Of a stretch of DNA of 64,000 nucleotides, positions 8,251-16,606 are shown one piece after another (positions within the stretch are counted from its first letter, which is position 1; each line of letters begins with the position of its first letter). Source of the DNA: an uncultured Dokdonia sp. (GTDB taxonomy: Bacteria > Bacteroidota > Bacteroidia > Flavobacteriales > Flavobacteriaceae); contig NZ_CANLOB010000006.1 in assembly GCF_947492815.1 (NCBI RefSeq), positions 62,001-126,000 of the forward strand. Reading direction: 5' to 3'. Both the position numbers and the translations under genes were made by a program. Below the pieces are notes generated by a model. It did not search any database and had not been told where the DNA came from. It saw nothing but the letters and a program-made list of their open reading frames with translations.

Positions 8251-8262
8251 AACTAAACCCTC

Positions 8263-8757
8263 ATGAGTTTCAAAGGAAGTTATAGATATAGTATACTGTT
8301 TGCTGTTATTTTCTTTTTTTCTTGTCAAGAAAATAAACAAACTGATATAGAAGAAAGCAAACAGGAAAAAGTAGGAAGTGAAGAACTTAAAAATACTACC
8401 ACGGATACTCCTGCAAATTTTCTTGCCATTGTATATAGAAATGTACTCAATGAAGTAACAGATATTAATTTAACGATAAAAAAAGAAGGAACTTTTATTT
8501 ATTATCAAGCCCCACTAACTGAGACACCTGAAGGTGAGTACAAAACAACAACACTCTTGGGCTCTTGGTCAAAAAAAGATCATTGGATTGTATTAAAATT
8601 TGAAGACCCAAATGTAAAAGCTCATACTATTTTTATAGCAGCTAACGGTCAAGATGGTAACTTTAAAATTATTGATAATACTACAGTAGAAATAAATACT
8701 GATCTAGGAGAAATTTCAATGCTAGGAATACGCTGTCTCAAATCAATCATTCGATGA
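8263..8757 (+). CDS. Hypothetical lipoprotein
   Basis: 164 residues. The signal peptide ends in FFFSC, a lipobox, followed by a charged Glu/Lys-rich linker typical of Bacteroidetes surface lipoproteins. The mature part (about 60-160) has alternating strands (FIYYQAPLTETPEGEYKTTTLLGSW) suggesting a small beta-barrel or lipocalin-like fold; that is a guess. Its last codons overlap the next gene by ATGA. Confidence 0.7.
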   Translation: MSFKGSYRYSILFAVIFFFSCQENKQTDIEESKQEKVGSEELKNTTTDTPANFLAIVYRNVLNEVTDINLTIKKEGTFIYYQAPLTETPEGEYKTTTLLGSWSKKDHWIVLKFEDPNVKAHTIFIAANGQDGNFKIIDNTTVEINTDLGEISMLGIRCLKSIIR

Positions 8758-9335
8758 AAAAAAGTGTATATGACTTAACAAAAGATGATTGGAATACATT
8801 ATTCCCTATAGCTCTTGAAGATCATAATCCTCATTGGAAAGATATTTATGAACAGGAAGAAAAGCGTATTATAGATGCATTAGGTAGAAAAACCATCTTA
8901 AGAATTGAGCATTTTGGAAGTACTTCCATTCCAGCTATAAAAGCAAAACCATATATAGATATTATCATCGAGGTATCTAAAGAACACCTTTTTGATGAAC
9001 AAATCATTCATAGTTTTAAATCTCTTGGGTATGTCTATTTTGAAGTACCCAAAAGAGACGACATAGATGCTTATATGTCTTTTGGGAAAGGCTATAATGT
9101 TGAAGGTAAAAAAGAACAAATTTATCATATACATATGTGCCCCAAAGATAATTATATGTGGCAACAAGTTGACTTCAGAGATTACCTGAATACGCATATA
9201 GAAAGAGCAAAAGCCTATGAGGAGTTAAAAATTGCATCTGCTGCTATATTTAAAAATGATAGAGGGAGTTATGTACTTTCTAAAACCGACTTTGTTAATG
9301 AAACATTAACTATTATTAATAATACCACTTTATAA
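8754..9335 (+). CDS. GrpB family protein (nucleotidyltransferase-like fold)
   Basis: 193 residues with the family signature IEHFGSTSIPAIKAKPYIDI at about residues 44-63, which resembles the nucleotide-binding strand of the nucleotidyltransferase fold, and YHIHMC further on. GrpB/UPF0157 proteins have no settled function. The start overlaps the lipoprotein stop (ATGA), suggesting coupling. Confidence 0.85.
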   Translation: MKKSVYDLTKDDWNTLFPIALEDHNPHWKDIYEQEEKRIIDALGRKTILRIEHFGSTSIPAIKAKPYIDIIIEVSKEHLFDEQIIHSFKSLGYVYFEVPKRDDIDAYMSFGKGYNVEGKKEQIYHIHMCPKDNYMWQQVDFRDYLNTHIERAKAYEELKIASAAIFKNDRGSYVLSKTDFVNETLTIINNTTL

Positions 9336-9357
9336 GTAATAGCCTTTAAGAAACATT

Positions 9358-9834
9358 ATGCAGCAAATAACAACACATCCATATCGGTTAGAAAAAAAAA
9401 GATACTTTCAACTACTAGTAAAACTATTCTTTAGAAGAAAATGGTATCTCATCGTACTTATTGCTGCTATTATTATTTTTAATATTTCTAGCGTTAATGA
9501 AAATAGCTTTGCTCGTTTCTTTGTTATTTTCGGGGTTGTATATATTCCCATAAATATTTATAGAATTTATAGATGGGTGTATGCTAAAGGAAACGACAAT
9601 TATTTTGTTGAAAGTGTATTAACTGTAGATGGCGCTGTTCTTTACTTCAAAGATATTGCAGATAATGAAACAAAAGTAAACATCACTACTTTTATTAAGA
9701 TGTCTCAAACAGCGCAAGAATACTTATTATACTTATCGCAGAATAATTTTAGTTACATTCCAAAATCTGCTTTTAAAACAGACGAGGATCGCAACTATTT
9801 TGAGACTATTATAAATCAGCATATTACATCGTAA
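9358..9834 (+). CDS. YcxB-like membrane protein
   Basis: 158 residues. Two adjacent membrane helices (about 29-46 and 52-70) are followed by a soluble C-terminal domain containing FSYIPKSAFKTDEDRNYFETI, the pattern of YcxB-like proteins. Function is unknown in the family. It lies 22 bp after the GrpB gene and 4 bp before the M23 peptidase, probably in one transcription unit. Confidence 0.65.
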   Translation: MQQITTHPYRLEKKRYFQLLVKLFFRRKWYLIVLIAAIIIFNISSVNENSFARFFVIFGVVYIPINIYRIYRWVYAKGNDNYFVESVLTVDGAVLYFKDIADNETKVNITTFIKMSQTAQEYLLYLSQNNFSYIPKSAFKTDEDRNYFETIINQHITS

Positions 9835-9838
9835 TACT

Positions 9839-10471
9839 ATGCTAACTATCACTCCATTTCAAGTTTGCACACTTATAATAGGATGTTGCTTTCTTATGGG
9901 TTGTCAAGAAAAACAAGTAGAAGAAAAAACAACACCAAAAGAAATCATTAGCGCCCCACAAAGTAAGAGTAAATTATACGTTTTAGATAGCATATTTGAA
10001 ATGCACAAAGAATACACCTCTATGACATTTGATTTCCCTGTAGGCAAACCTACTTCTAAAGGGTATTATAATGCTCAAGAATTTAGAGAAAATGATCATT
10101 TAGGAGAAGACTGGAATGGTGTTGGAGGTGGTAATTCTGATCTAGGAGATCCTATTTATAGTATTTCAAATGGGTATATCCACTCCTCAAAAAATATTGG
10201 AGGAGGCTGGGGTAATGTTATTAGAATTATACATTCACACAAAAACAAGTATTACGAATCTATTTATGCACATTGTGATACTATATTTGTAGAAGAACAT
10301 CAATTTATTAAAAGAGGTGAAAAAATAGGAACTATTGGCACAGCTAATGGGTCTTATTTAGCACATTTGCATTTAGAACTTAGAGATAGTATTTTTATGG
10401 ATATAGGAGCTGGATATAGCACTCATACAAAAGGATACATAAACCCAACAGAATTTATTAAAACCCATTAG
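9839..10471 (+). CDS. M23 family metallopeptidase lipoprotein
   Basis: 210 residues. The lipobox is FLMGC (Cys22). The LytM/M23 zinc site shows as HLGEDW (His and Asp ligands) and HLHLEL (HxH), with intervening glycine-rich GGGWGN and YAHCD. Such enzymes cut peptidoglycan cross-bridges, though many in this family are only activators; here the metal ligands look intact. It would sit as a lipoprotein in an envelope membrane. Confidence 0.87.
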   Translation: MLTITPFQVCTLIIGCCFLMGCQEKQVEEKTTPKEIISAPQSKSKLYVLDSIFEMHKEYTSMTFDFPVGKPTSKGYYNAQEFRENDHLGEDWNGVGGGNSDLGDPIYSISNGYIHSSKNIGGGWGNVIRIIHSHKNKYYESIYAHCDTIFVEEHQFIKRGEKIGTIGTANGSYLAHLHLELRDSIFMDIGAGYSTHTKGYINPTEFIKTH

Positions 10472-10474
10472 ACT

Positions 10475-11713
10475 TTGCCTACTATCATTCCATTTCGAGC
10501 TGTTCGTCCTACCAGAGACAAAGTAGGCCTTGTCGCCTCAAGATCTTATGAAACCTATTCTAAAAAAGGTCGCAAATTTAGAATGGATAGAAATCCCTAT
10601 TCATTTTTACATATTGTCAATCCTGGATATAAATACCATAAAGAGATTATTGGTAAAAAGGCGTTTAAATTAGTTCGTAATCGCTATCAAGAATTTAAAG
10701 AAGATGCTGTTTTTCTTCAAGAAGAACAACCATCATTTTATATCTATAAAATCATTGATCGAAAAGGTCAAGTTTTTTGTGGTCTTGTAGGAGGTGCTAG
10801 TGTATTTGATTATGAAAATAATCGCATCAAGAAACACGAAGATACTTTAGAAGACAGAGAAGAGTTGTTTAAAGAATACCTAGACACCGTAGGTTTTAAT
10901 GCAGAGGCAGTACTCCTCACCTACCCAGATAATGATGCTGTTTCTAAGATCATTCAGGAAGCTACACAAGAGCGCGCTGAATATGAATTTACGACTACCT
11001 ATAGAGATACCCATTATGTCTGGCCTTTAAGTAACACCAAAAGTATTGCAGCTATTCAAGAAGCATTTGCAAAAATGCCACAACTTTATATTGCAGATGG
11101 ACATCATCGTTCTTCATCATCCTACCTCCTTGCAAAAGATCACCAAGAAAATGATCCGAATTACCATAAAGAGGCAACATATAATTATTTTATGAGTTTC
11201 TTTATTCCTGAATCACATGTACGCATTCATGAATTTAATAGACTCGTAAAAGATCTTAATGGATTGTCTAAAGAAGAATTTCTTATTGCATTAGATACCG
11301 AATTTAGAATTGAAAACAGAGGTGTTGCAGCATATACTCCAAGCAAAAAGCATCACTTTTCTATGTATTTAGATGGAGAATTTTATTCCCTTTATTTACG
11401 TAAAAGCAATTATAACTTTGAAAATACACTGGAAGCACTGGACACTCAAATATTATATAAGACAGTGCTGGAACCTATATTAGGGATTTCAGACTTGCGT
11501 AATGATGCACGTATTTCTTATGCTGGAGGAAAGAAAGATATGGTATATGTAAAAAGCGCTATAGATAAAGGAGAATATACTGTAGGGTTTGGAATGGTTC
11601 CATTAACCATGGAAGAGCTTAAAACTATTGCAGATGATGGATATACCATGCCACCAAAAAGCACCTATATTGAACCCAAATTACGAAGCGGTATTACTAT
11701 TTATGAATTTTAA
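10475..11713 (+). CDS. DUF1015 family protein
   Basis: 412 residues. The family hallmark YIADGHHRSSSSYLLA is at about residue 208, the N-terminus is IPFRAVRPTRDKV, and ISYAGGKKDMVY comes later. Some DUF1015 members (SbnI, archaeal SerK) phosphorylate free serine, but I cannot tell whether this one does. The start is TTG at 10475, the only candidate that gives the full family N-terminus, 3 bp after the M23 stop. The yggS gene follows after 18 bp. Confidence 0.85.
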   Translation: MPTIIPFRAVRPTRDKVGLVASRSYETYSKKGRKFRMDRNPYSFLHIVNPGYKYHKEIIGKKAFKLVRNRYQEFKEDAVFLQEEQPSFYIYKIIDRKGQVFCGLVGGASVFDYENNRIKKHEDTLEDREELFKEYLDTVGFNAEAVLLTYPDNDAVSKIIQEATQERAEYEFTTTYRDTHYVWPLSNTKSIAAIQEAFAKMPQLYIADGHHRSSSSYLLAKDHQENDPNYHKEATYNYFMSFFIPESHVRIHEFNRLVKDLNGLSKEEFLIALDTEFRIENRGVAAYTPSKKHHFSMYLDGEFYSLYLRKSNYNFENTLEALDTQILYKTVLEPILGISDLRNDARISYAGGKKDMVYVKSAIDKGEYTVGFGMVPLTMEELKTIADDGYTMPPKSTYIEPKLRSGITIYEF

Positions 11714-11731
11714 TACGCTACTAAAAATTAT

Positions 11732-12388
11732 ATGAGTATTAAAGAAAACATCCAACAGTTACAACATAACATTCCTAGTACGGTAACACTTGTTGCTGTA
11801 TCTAAAACCAAACCTGTCTCAGCAATACAAGAAGCTTATGATGGTGGACAACGTATTTTTGGTGAAAATAAAATCCAGGAGATGTCAGAAAAATGGGAAC
11901 AACTCCCTAAAGACATTCAGTGGCACATGATAGGTCATGTACAAACCAATAAGGTTAAGTTTATGATTCCATACGTAGACCTCATTCATAGTGCAGACAG
12001 GCTTAAACTATTTAAAGAAATTAATAAGCAAGCTGCATTAGTAAATCGTACAGTAGATGTCTTATTGCAAGTAAAAATTGCAAAAGAAGACACAAAATTT
12101 GGCATGCCTATTCCTGAAGCAACCGCTTTTTTAAAAGAAAATCAATCAGAAAACTACCCTAACATCAATATTGTAGGGCTGATGGGAATGGCATCTTTTA
12201 CAGATGACATGACACAGGTAGCAGCTGAGTTTAAAGTATTGGAAGGGTTATTTATACGCTTTCGCGAAAGCAAAAACCTCTCCACCCTCTCCATGGGTAT
12301 GAGTGGCGATTACCAACTTGCTATAGAAAACGGGAGTACCATGGTACGGGTAGGAAGTGCTATTTTTGGAGCAAGAAATTATAATTAA
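11732..12388 (+). CDS. YggS family PLP homeostasis protein
   Basis: 218 residues, with the fold-type III barrel of PLPBP. PLP-binding Lys25 is in VAVSKTKP, then FGENKIQEM, WHMIGHVQTNK, and the phosphate-binding end MGMSGDYQLAIENGSTMVRVG. It buffers free pyridoxal phosphate. GCTTTCGCGAAAGC (12258-12271) encodes RFRES between two helices, a likely in-frame insertion. A partial copy of its own 3' end lies 80 bp downstream. Confidence 0.93.
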   Translation: MSIKENIQQLQHNIPSTVTLVAVSKTKPVSAIQEAYDGGQRIFGENKIQEMSEKWEQLPKDIQWHMIGHVQTNKVKFMIPYVDLIHSADRLKLFKEINKQAALVNRTVDVLLQVKIAKEDTKFGMPIPEATAFLKENQSENYPNINIVGLMGMASFTDDMTQVAAEFKVLEGLFIRFRESKNLSTLSMGMSGDYQLAIENGSTMVRVGSAIFGARNYN

Positions 12389-12408
12389 ACCATGGAGCAT
12401 GGTGGTTT

Positions 12409-12450
12409 ATTTTTAAGAATGGTCTATTTTTTAAAACCATTCTTAAAAAT
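12409..12450 (+). terminator. Strong stem-loop after yggS
   Basis: A perfect 15-bp stem, ATTTTTAAGAATGGT / ACCATTCTTAAAAAT, with a 12-nt T/A-rich loop. It begins 20 bp after the yggS stop and could terminate transcription from either side. Confidence 0.65.
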
Positions 12451-12470
12451 ATTTCCGTAAAATAGTACTA

Positions 12471-12551
12471 GACTACCAACTTGCGATAGAAAATGGAAGT
12501 ACCATGATCAGAGTGGGCAGTGCTATTTTTGGCGTTAGAAATTATCTATAG
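12471..12551 (+). pseudogene. Duplicated 3' fragment of yggS
   Basis: The frame DYQLAIENGSTMIRVGSAIF ending in NYL-stop nearly repeats the C-terminus of the yggS just upstream (DYQLAIENGSTMVRVGSAIF). The DNA differs at many third positions, so it is an old duplication or the remnant of a second yggS allele, not an assembly artefact. No start codon or upstream part is present. Confidence 0.75.
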
Positions 12552-12608
12552 AATTAACAACTCACATCCCTGAAATCTATAAAATAATAGTATATTATAC
12601 TCTTTTAC

Positions 12609-12628
12609 ATAACACACCTATGTGTTAT
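12609..12628. promoter_or_regulatory. Operator-like palindrome before the nuclease gene
   Basis: ATAACACA-CCTA-TGTGTTAT is a perfect 8-bp inverted repeat 58 bp upstream of the exonuclease ATG. A second inverted repeat, AATTCCC / GGGAATT (12661-12682), ends 4 bp before that ATG. Both suit regulator binding or a leader hairpin. No regulator can be named. Confidence 0.4.
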
Positions 12629-12686
12629 CACAACAATATATTAATATAAAAACGATAAGAAATTCCCTAATTTCTGGGAATTAAGA

Positions 12687-14066
12687 ATGTACGCGATTTT
12701 AGACATAGAAACGACAGGTGGTAAATACAATGAAGAAGGTATTACTGAAATTGCTATTTATAAATTTGATGGTCATACGGTTGTAGATCAATTTATAAGT
12801 TTGGTGAACCCTGAACGTCCTATCCAAGCATTTGTCGTTAATCTTACCGGTATAAATAATCAAATGCTACGTAGTGCTCCTAAATTTTATGAAGTTGCAA
12901 AACGTATTATTGAAATCACTGAAGGTTGTATTATCGTAGCACATAATGCACAATTTGATTACCGTATTCTAAGTTTAGAATTTGATCGATTAGGATATCC
13001 TTACGAGCGAAAAACATTATGTACTGTAGCACTGTCTCAGGAATTGTTACCTGGTCATAAAAGCTATAGTTTAGGAAAATTAGTAAGAGCACTTGGTATT
13101 CCTATTACAGATAGGCATCGAGCTAGTGGAGATGCAATAGCAACCGTAAAGCTTTTTAAAATGCTACTAGCAAAAGACACCGAGAAAAAAATTATCCAAG
13201 CATCTGTACGCGCTTTTCCTAAAAAAAATATAGATAAGAAACTCAAAGACATTATTAATGACGTTCCTTCTGTATGCGGAGTCTATTATATGCATAATGT
13301 AAATGGTACTGTTATTTACATTGGAAAAAGTAAGAATATTAAAAAACGGCTTACGCAACACTTTACAAGTGACAATCGTAAAAGTAAAAAAATACAAGAA
13401 GATGTAGTTGCTGTTACTTATGAAGAAACAGGGAGTGAACTCATTGCTTTACTAAAAGAAAACGAAGAAATAAAACGTAATAAACCTATTTTCAATAGAG
13501 CATTACGCAGAACAAAATATAAAATACAGCTTACACATTATATAGATGAAGATGGTTATATAAATTTTAAAACAGAAAAAGCTGATGGTCGTAAAAAAGG
13601 AATCACAACCTATAGTTCTATTGCTTCAGCCAAATCTCATTTAGAAAAAATAACAGAAAGTTATACTCTCTGTCAAAATAAAACTGGCCTCACAAATTCT
13701 AAAGGAAGCTGTTTTGGTCACTCTATAAAAACATGCGAAGGTGCTTGTGTTCGCAAAGAATCACCTGAATTATATAATAAAAGAGCACAAAACTTTATCA
13801 ACACTTATAGCTATGAAAACAAAAGTATGCTTGTGATTGATAGAGGACGTGATGTAGATGAACGCTCTGTAGTACTTATAGAAGATGGTATTTTTCAGGG
13901 AATTGGTTTCTATAATTTAAACTTTCAACTCAACAACATTGATATCTTAAAATCTATTATTACAAAAATGGATAATAATAGAGATGCACAACATATCATA
14001 CAAAGTTATTTACGAACCAAAAAAGTGCAAAAACTTATCCCGTTATCAAATATTCCCAATTCCTAA
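12687..14066 (+). CDS. DnaQ-like 3'-5' exonuclease fused to UvrC-type GIY-YIG nuclease
   Basis: 459 residues with two nuclease domains. The N-terminal DEDDh exonuclease has Asp6/Glu8 in LDIETTGG, HNAQFDYRIL, and HRASGDA with the final His/Asp. The GIY-YIG domain starts near residue 192 (CGVYYMHNVNGTVIYIGKSKNIKKRL), the module that makes the 3' incision in UvrC and Cho. The remaining 180 residues resemble the UvrC/Cho middle part, including four Cys (CQNK...CFGHSIKTCEGAC). This fused form is familiar from Bacteroidetes; a repair role as an alternative excision nuclease is inferred. Confidence 0.9.
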   Translation: MYAILDIETTGGKYNEEGITEIAIYKFDGHTVVDQFISLVNPERPIQAFVVNLTGINNQMLRSAPKFYEVAKRIIEITEGCIIVAHNAQFDYRILSLEFDRLGYPYERKTLCTVALSQELLPGHKSYSLGKLVRALGIPITDRHRASGDAIATVKLFKMLLAKDTEKKIIQASVRAFPKKNIDKKLKDIINDVPSVCGVYYMHNVNGTVIYIGKSKNIKKRLTQHFTSDNRKSKKIQEDVVAVTYEETGSELIALLKENEEIKRNKPIFNRALRRTKYKIQLTHYIDEDGYINFKTEKADGRKKGITTYSSIASAKSHLEKITESYTLCQNKTGLTNSKGSCFGHSIKTCEGACVRKESPELYNKRAQNFINTYSYENKSMLVIDRGRDVDERSVVLIEDGIFQGIGFYNLNFQLNNIDILKSIITKMDNNRDAQHIIQSYLRTKKVQKLIPLSNIPNS

Positions 14067-14100
14067 GTATTTAGTACTTTTACCTCTATAAAACCAATCT

Positions 14101-14952
14101 TTGGAAGCGAAAAGCAATAAAAACTGGAAGCATAAAATGCATGAAATTATCTATGAGGCAGATACGCCTCAAGGTAAACTCTTTGATGTTATCCTTCTTA
14201 TTTTAATCCTTGCAAGTATTGTACTTGTAATGTTAGAAAGTGTTGAAAGCCTTAGAAGCGAATACGGAGATATCTTCCAGATAGGAGAATGGATTATTAC
14301 TATCTTTTTTACGCTAGAGTATTTTGCGCGCATCATTACTGTAAATAAACCTAAGAATTACATCTTTAGTTTTTATGGTATTATTGATTTTATATCTACA
14401 ATACCTTTATACTTATCTTTTTTTATAGTAGGCTCCAATGCACTACTTACATTTAGAGCGCTTCGATTATTACGAGTTTTTAGGATTCTAAAAGTAACAC
14501 GTTATATAGGAGAATCTAACAAACTCACAAAAGCACTTGTAGATAGCAAGACTAAAATAAGTGTCTTCCTGTTTACCGTACTTATTATCTGTATCATTTC
14601 TGGTACAGTAATGTACTTAGTTGAAGGTAAAGAAAGTGGTTTTACTAATATTCCTGTTAGTATTTATTGGTGTATTGTGACCCTTACTACGGTAGGCTAT
14701 GGAGATATTCATCCTATTACACCTTTAGGGCAATTTCTTGCTTCTATTATAATGATTATGGGATACGGTATCATTGCAGTACCTACAGGTATTGTAAGTG
14801 CAGAGTATACAAAAAGCGCTTTAGACGATACTAGTAACCAAGACGAACATATACACACCAACACACAGTCGTGTTCAAACTGTAATCATGACACCCATCA
14901 TGATCATGCAAAGTTTTGTAATCACTGTGGTTATTCTTTAGATAATGACTAA
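14101..14952 (+). CDS. Voltage-gated-like potassium channel (ion transporter)
   Basis: 283 residues with six membrane segments. The S4-like helix has regularly spaced arginines (RALRLLRVFRILKVTRYIG), and the pore loop carries the K+ filter TTVGYGD. The cytoplasmic tail ends in CSNCNHDTHHDHAKFCNHCG, a zinc-ribbon-like CxxC...CxxC with a His cluster that could sense metal. The start is TTG at 14101; an ATG 13 codons in is the alternative. The 3' end overlaps miaA by 8 bp. Confidence 0.88.
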   Translation: MEAKSNKNWKHKMHEIIYEADTPQGKLFDVILLILILASIVLVMLESVESLRSEYGDIFQIGEWIITIFFTLEYFARIITVNKPKNYIFSFYGIIDFISTIPLYLSFFIVGSNALLTFRALRLLRVFRILKVTRYIGESNKLTKALVDSKTKISVFLFTVLIICIISGTVMYLVEGKESGFTNIPVSIYWCIVTLTTVGYGDIHPITPLGQFLASIIMIMGYGIIAVPTGIVSAEYTKSALDDTSNQDEHIHTNTQSCSNCNHDTHHDHAKFCNHCGYSLDND

Positions 14953-15859
14953 ATACCTTATTGCAGTTGTTGGTCCTACGGCAATAGGAAAAACAGCATT
15001 ATCTATTAAAATAGCACAACATTTCCAGTCAGAAATTATCTCTGCAGATTCTCGTCAATTTTACAAAGAAATGAATATTGGTACCGCAGTACCTGATCCC
15101 GATGAACTAGCTGCTGCAACACATCACTGTATTCAGCATATTTCTATAGAAGATACCTATAGTGTTGGTCATTTTGAAAGAGAAGCTATCTCACTTTTAG
15201 ACACTCTCCATAAAACACATCCCTATGTAACGATGGTAGGAGGTTCTGGCATGTATGTAGATGCCGTGATACGAGGACTAGATCAATTTCCCGATGTAAA
15301 AGAAGGCGTTAGAGAACAACTAAACACCTTATTTGAATCTGAAGGAATAGAGGCTTTACAACAACTCCTTAAAGAAAAAGACCCTGTGTATTATGAACGT
15401 GTTGATATTCAAAATCATCAACGGGTAACACGTGCACTTGAAGTTTACCTTTCTTCTGGAAAACCTTTTTCTTCTTTTTTAAACAAACCCAAGCCTAAAC
15501 GACCTTTTGAAACTATTAAAATTGGACTTTCAGCAGATAGAGCTGTGATTTATGACCGTATCAATAGACGCGTTGATATCATGGTGGCCAATGGTCTTGT
15601 AGAAGAGGTTCAGGGTTTGCTTTCGCGAAAGCGGTTAAACGCATTACAAACAGTGGGTTATAGAGAACTCTTTGAACATTTTGAAGGTGCTATTTCTTTA
15701 GAACAAGCTATCGAAAATATTAAAACAAATACCCGCCGATTTGCCAAAAGACAAGGTACGTGGTATCGAAAAGACCCCTCCATTACTTGGTTTGATTACC
15801 AAACGCCTTTTGAAGAAATTGCCGACTTTATACATAAGAAAACGTCCCATGATTCATAG
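14945..15859 (+). CDS. miaA: tRNA dimethylallyltransferase MiaA
   Basis: 304 residues. The P-loop is GPTAIGKT (residues 10-17), followed by SADSRQFYKEMNIGTA and GGSGMYVDAVIRG. It adds dimethylallyl to A37 of UNN-decoding tRNAs. It overlaps the channel gene by 8 bp, so they are probably co-transcribed. A GCTTTCGCGAAAGC copy (15619-15632) encodes LSRKR. The terminator stem begins inside the last codons. Confidence 0.96.
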   Translation: MTKYLIAVVGPTAIGKTALSIKIAQHFQSEIISADSRQFYKEMNIGTAVPDPDELAAATHHCIQHISIEDTYSVGHFEREAISLLDTLHKTHPYVTMVGGSGMYVDAVIRGLDQFPDVKEGVREQLNTLFESEGIEALQQLLKEKDPVYYERVDIQNHQRVTRALEVYLSSGKPFSSFLNKPKPKRPFETIKIGLSADRAVIYDRINRRVDIMVANGLVEEVQGLLSRKRLNALQTVGYRELFEHFEGAISLEQAIENIKTNTRRFAKRQGTWYRKDPSITWFDYQTPFEEIADFIHKKTSHDS

Positions 15860-15870
15860 GACGTTTTCTT
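15836..15870. terminator. Terminator shared by miaA and the response regulator
   Basis: AAGAAAACGTCC / GGACGTTTTCTT forms a 12-bp stem overlapping the miaA stop codon, with T- and A-rich flanks. It lies between convergent genes and can serve both. Confidence 0.85.
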
Positions 15871-15896
15871 ACTTTCTTCACTAATACCGTTCCTAT

Positions 15897-16604
15897 TTAG
15901 AGGGCTTTAACCACCAATCTAAATCCTTCACCGTGAATATTTAATATTTCTACAGTATCATCTTTCTTAAGGTATTTACGAAGTTTTGCAATATATACAT
16001 CCATACTACGAGATGTGAAGTAATTATCGTCTCTCCATATTTTTGTAAGTGCAAGTTCGCGAGGCATTAAATCATTTTCATGCAATGCCAGCATACGTAA
16101 TAATTCGTTTTCTTTTGGAGAAAGCTTGATAGGCTCTTCTTCTTTATACGTTAAGAAACGAAGTTTTGAATTCAAGTGGAAATTCCCGATAGTAAATTCA
16201 AATTGTTTACTATCTGCTATAGAATCGACACTCTTACGTTGTATAATAGCTTTGATCTTCATAAGAAGCACTTCACTATCAAAAGGCTTGTTAAGGTAGT
16301 CGTCTGCTCCTACTTTGTATCCTTTAAGAACATCTTCTTTCAATGCTTTTGCCGTTAAGAAAATAATAGGCACATCTGCATTTTTCTCACGTATTTCTTT
16401 CGCTAGCGTAAAGCCATCTTTATAAGGCATCATTACATCTAGTATGCAAAGATCAAAATCGTCTTTTTTAAATTTTTCGAAGCCTTCCATACCATTTTTA
16501 GCATGCGTGACATCGTAATCGTTCATAGAGAGATAGTCTTTTAAGACTGTTCCAAAGTTTGGATCATCTTCTACGAGTAAAATCTTTTTGTTTTCAGTTT
16601 CCAT
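15897..16604 (-). CDS. OmpR/PhoB-type response regulator
   Basis: 235 residues. The receiver domain has the acidic pair EDD, phospho-acceptor Asp56 (LCILDVMMP) and Lys in LTAKAL. The C-terminal winged helix (about 135-232) has RELALTKIWRDDNYFTSRSMDVYIAKLRKYL. It binds DNA once phosphorylated by the kinase encoded 2 bp upstream in the same operon. It resembles RprY of Bacteroides in type. Target genes cannot be inferred here. Confidence 0.93.
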   Translation of the reverse strand: METENKKILLVEDDPNFGTVLKDYLSMNDYDVTHAKNGMEGFEKFKKDDFDLCILDVMMPYKDGFTLAKEIREKNADVPIIFLTAKALKEDVLKGYKVGADDYLNKPFDSEVLLMKIKAIIQRKSVDSIADSKQFEFTIGNFHLNSKLRFLTYKEEEPIKLSPKENELLRMLALHENDLMPRELALTKIWRDDNYFTSRSMDVYIAKLRKYLKKDDTVEILNIHGEGFRLVVKAL

Positions 16605-16606
16605 AA

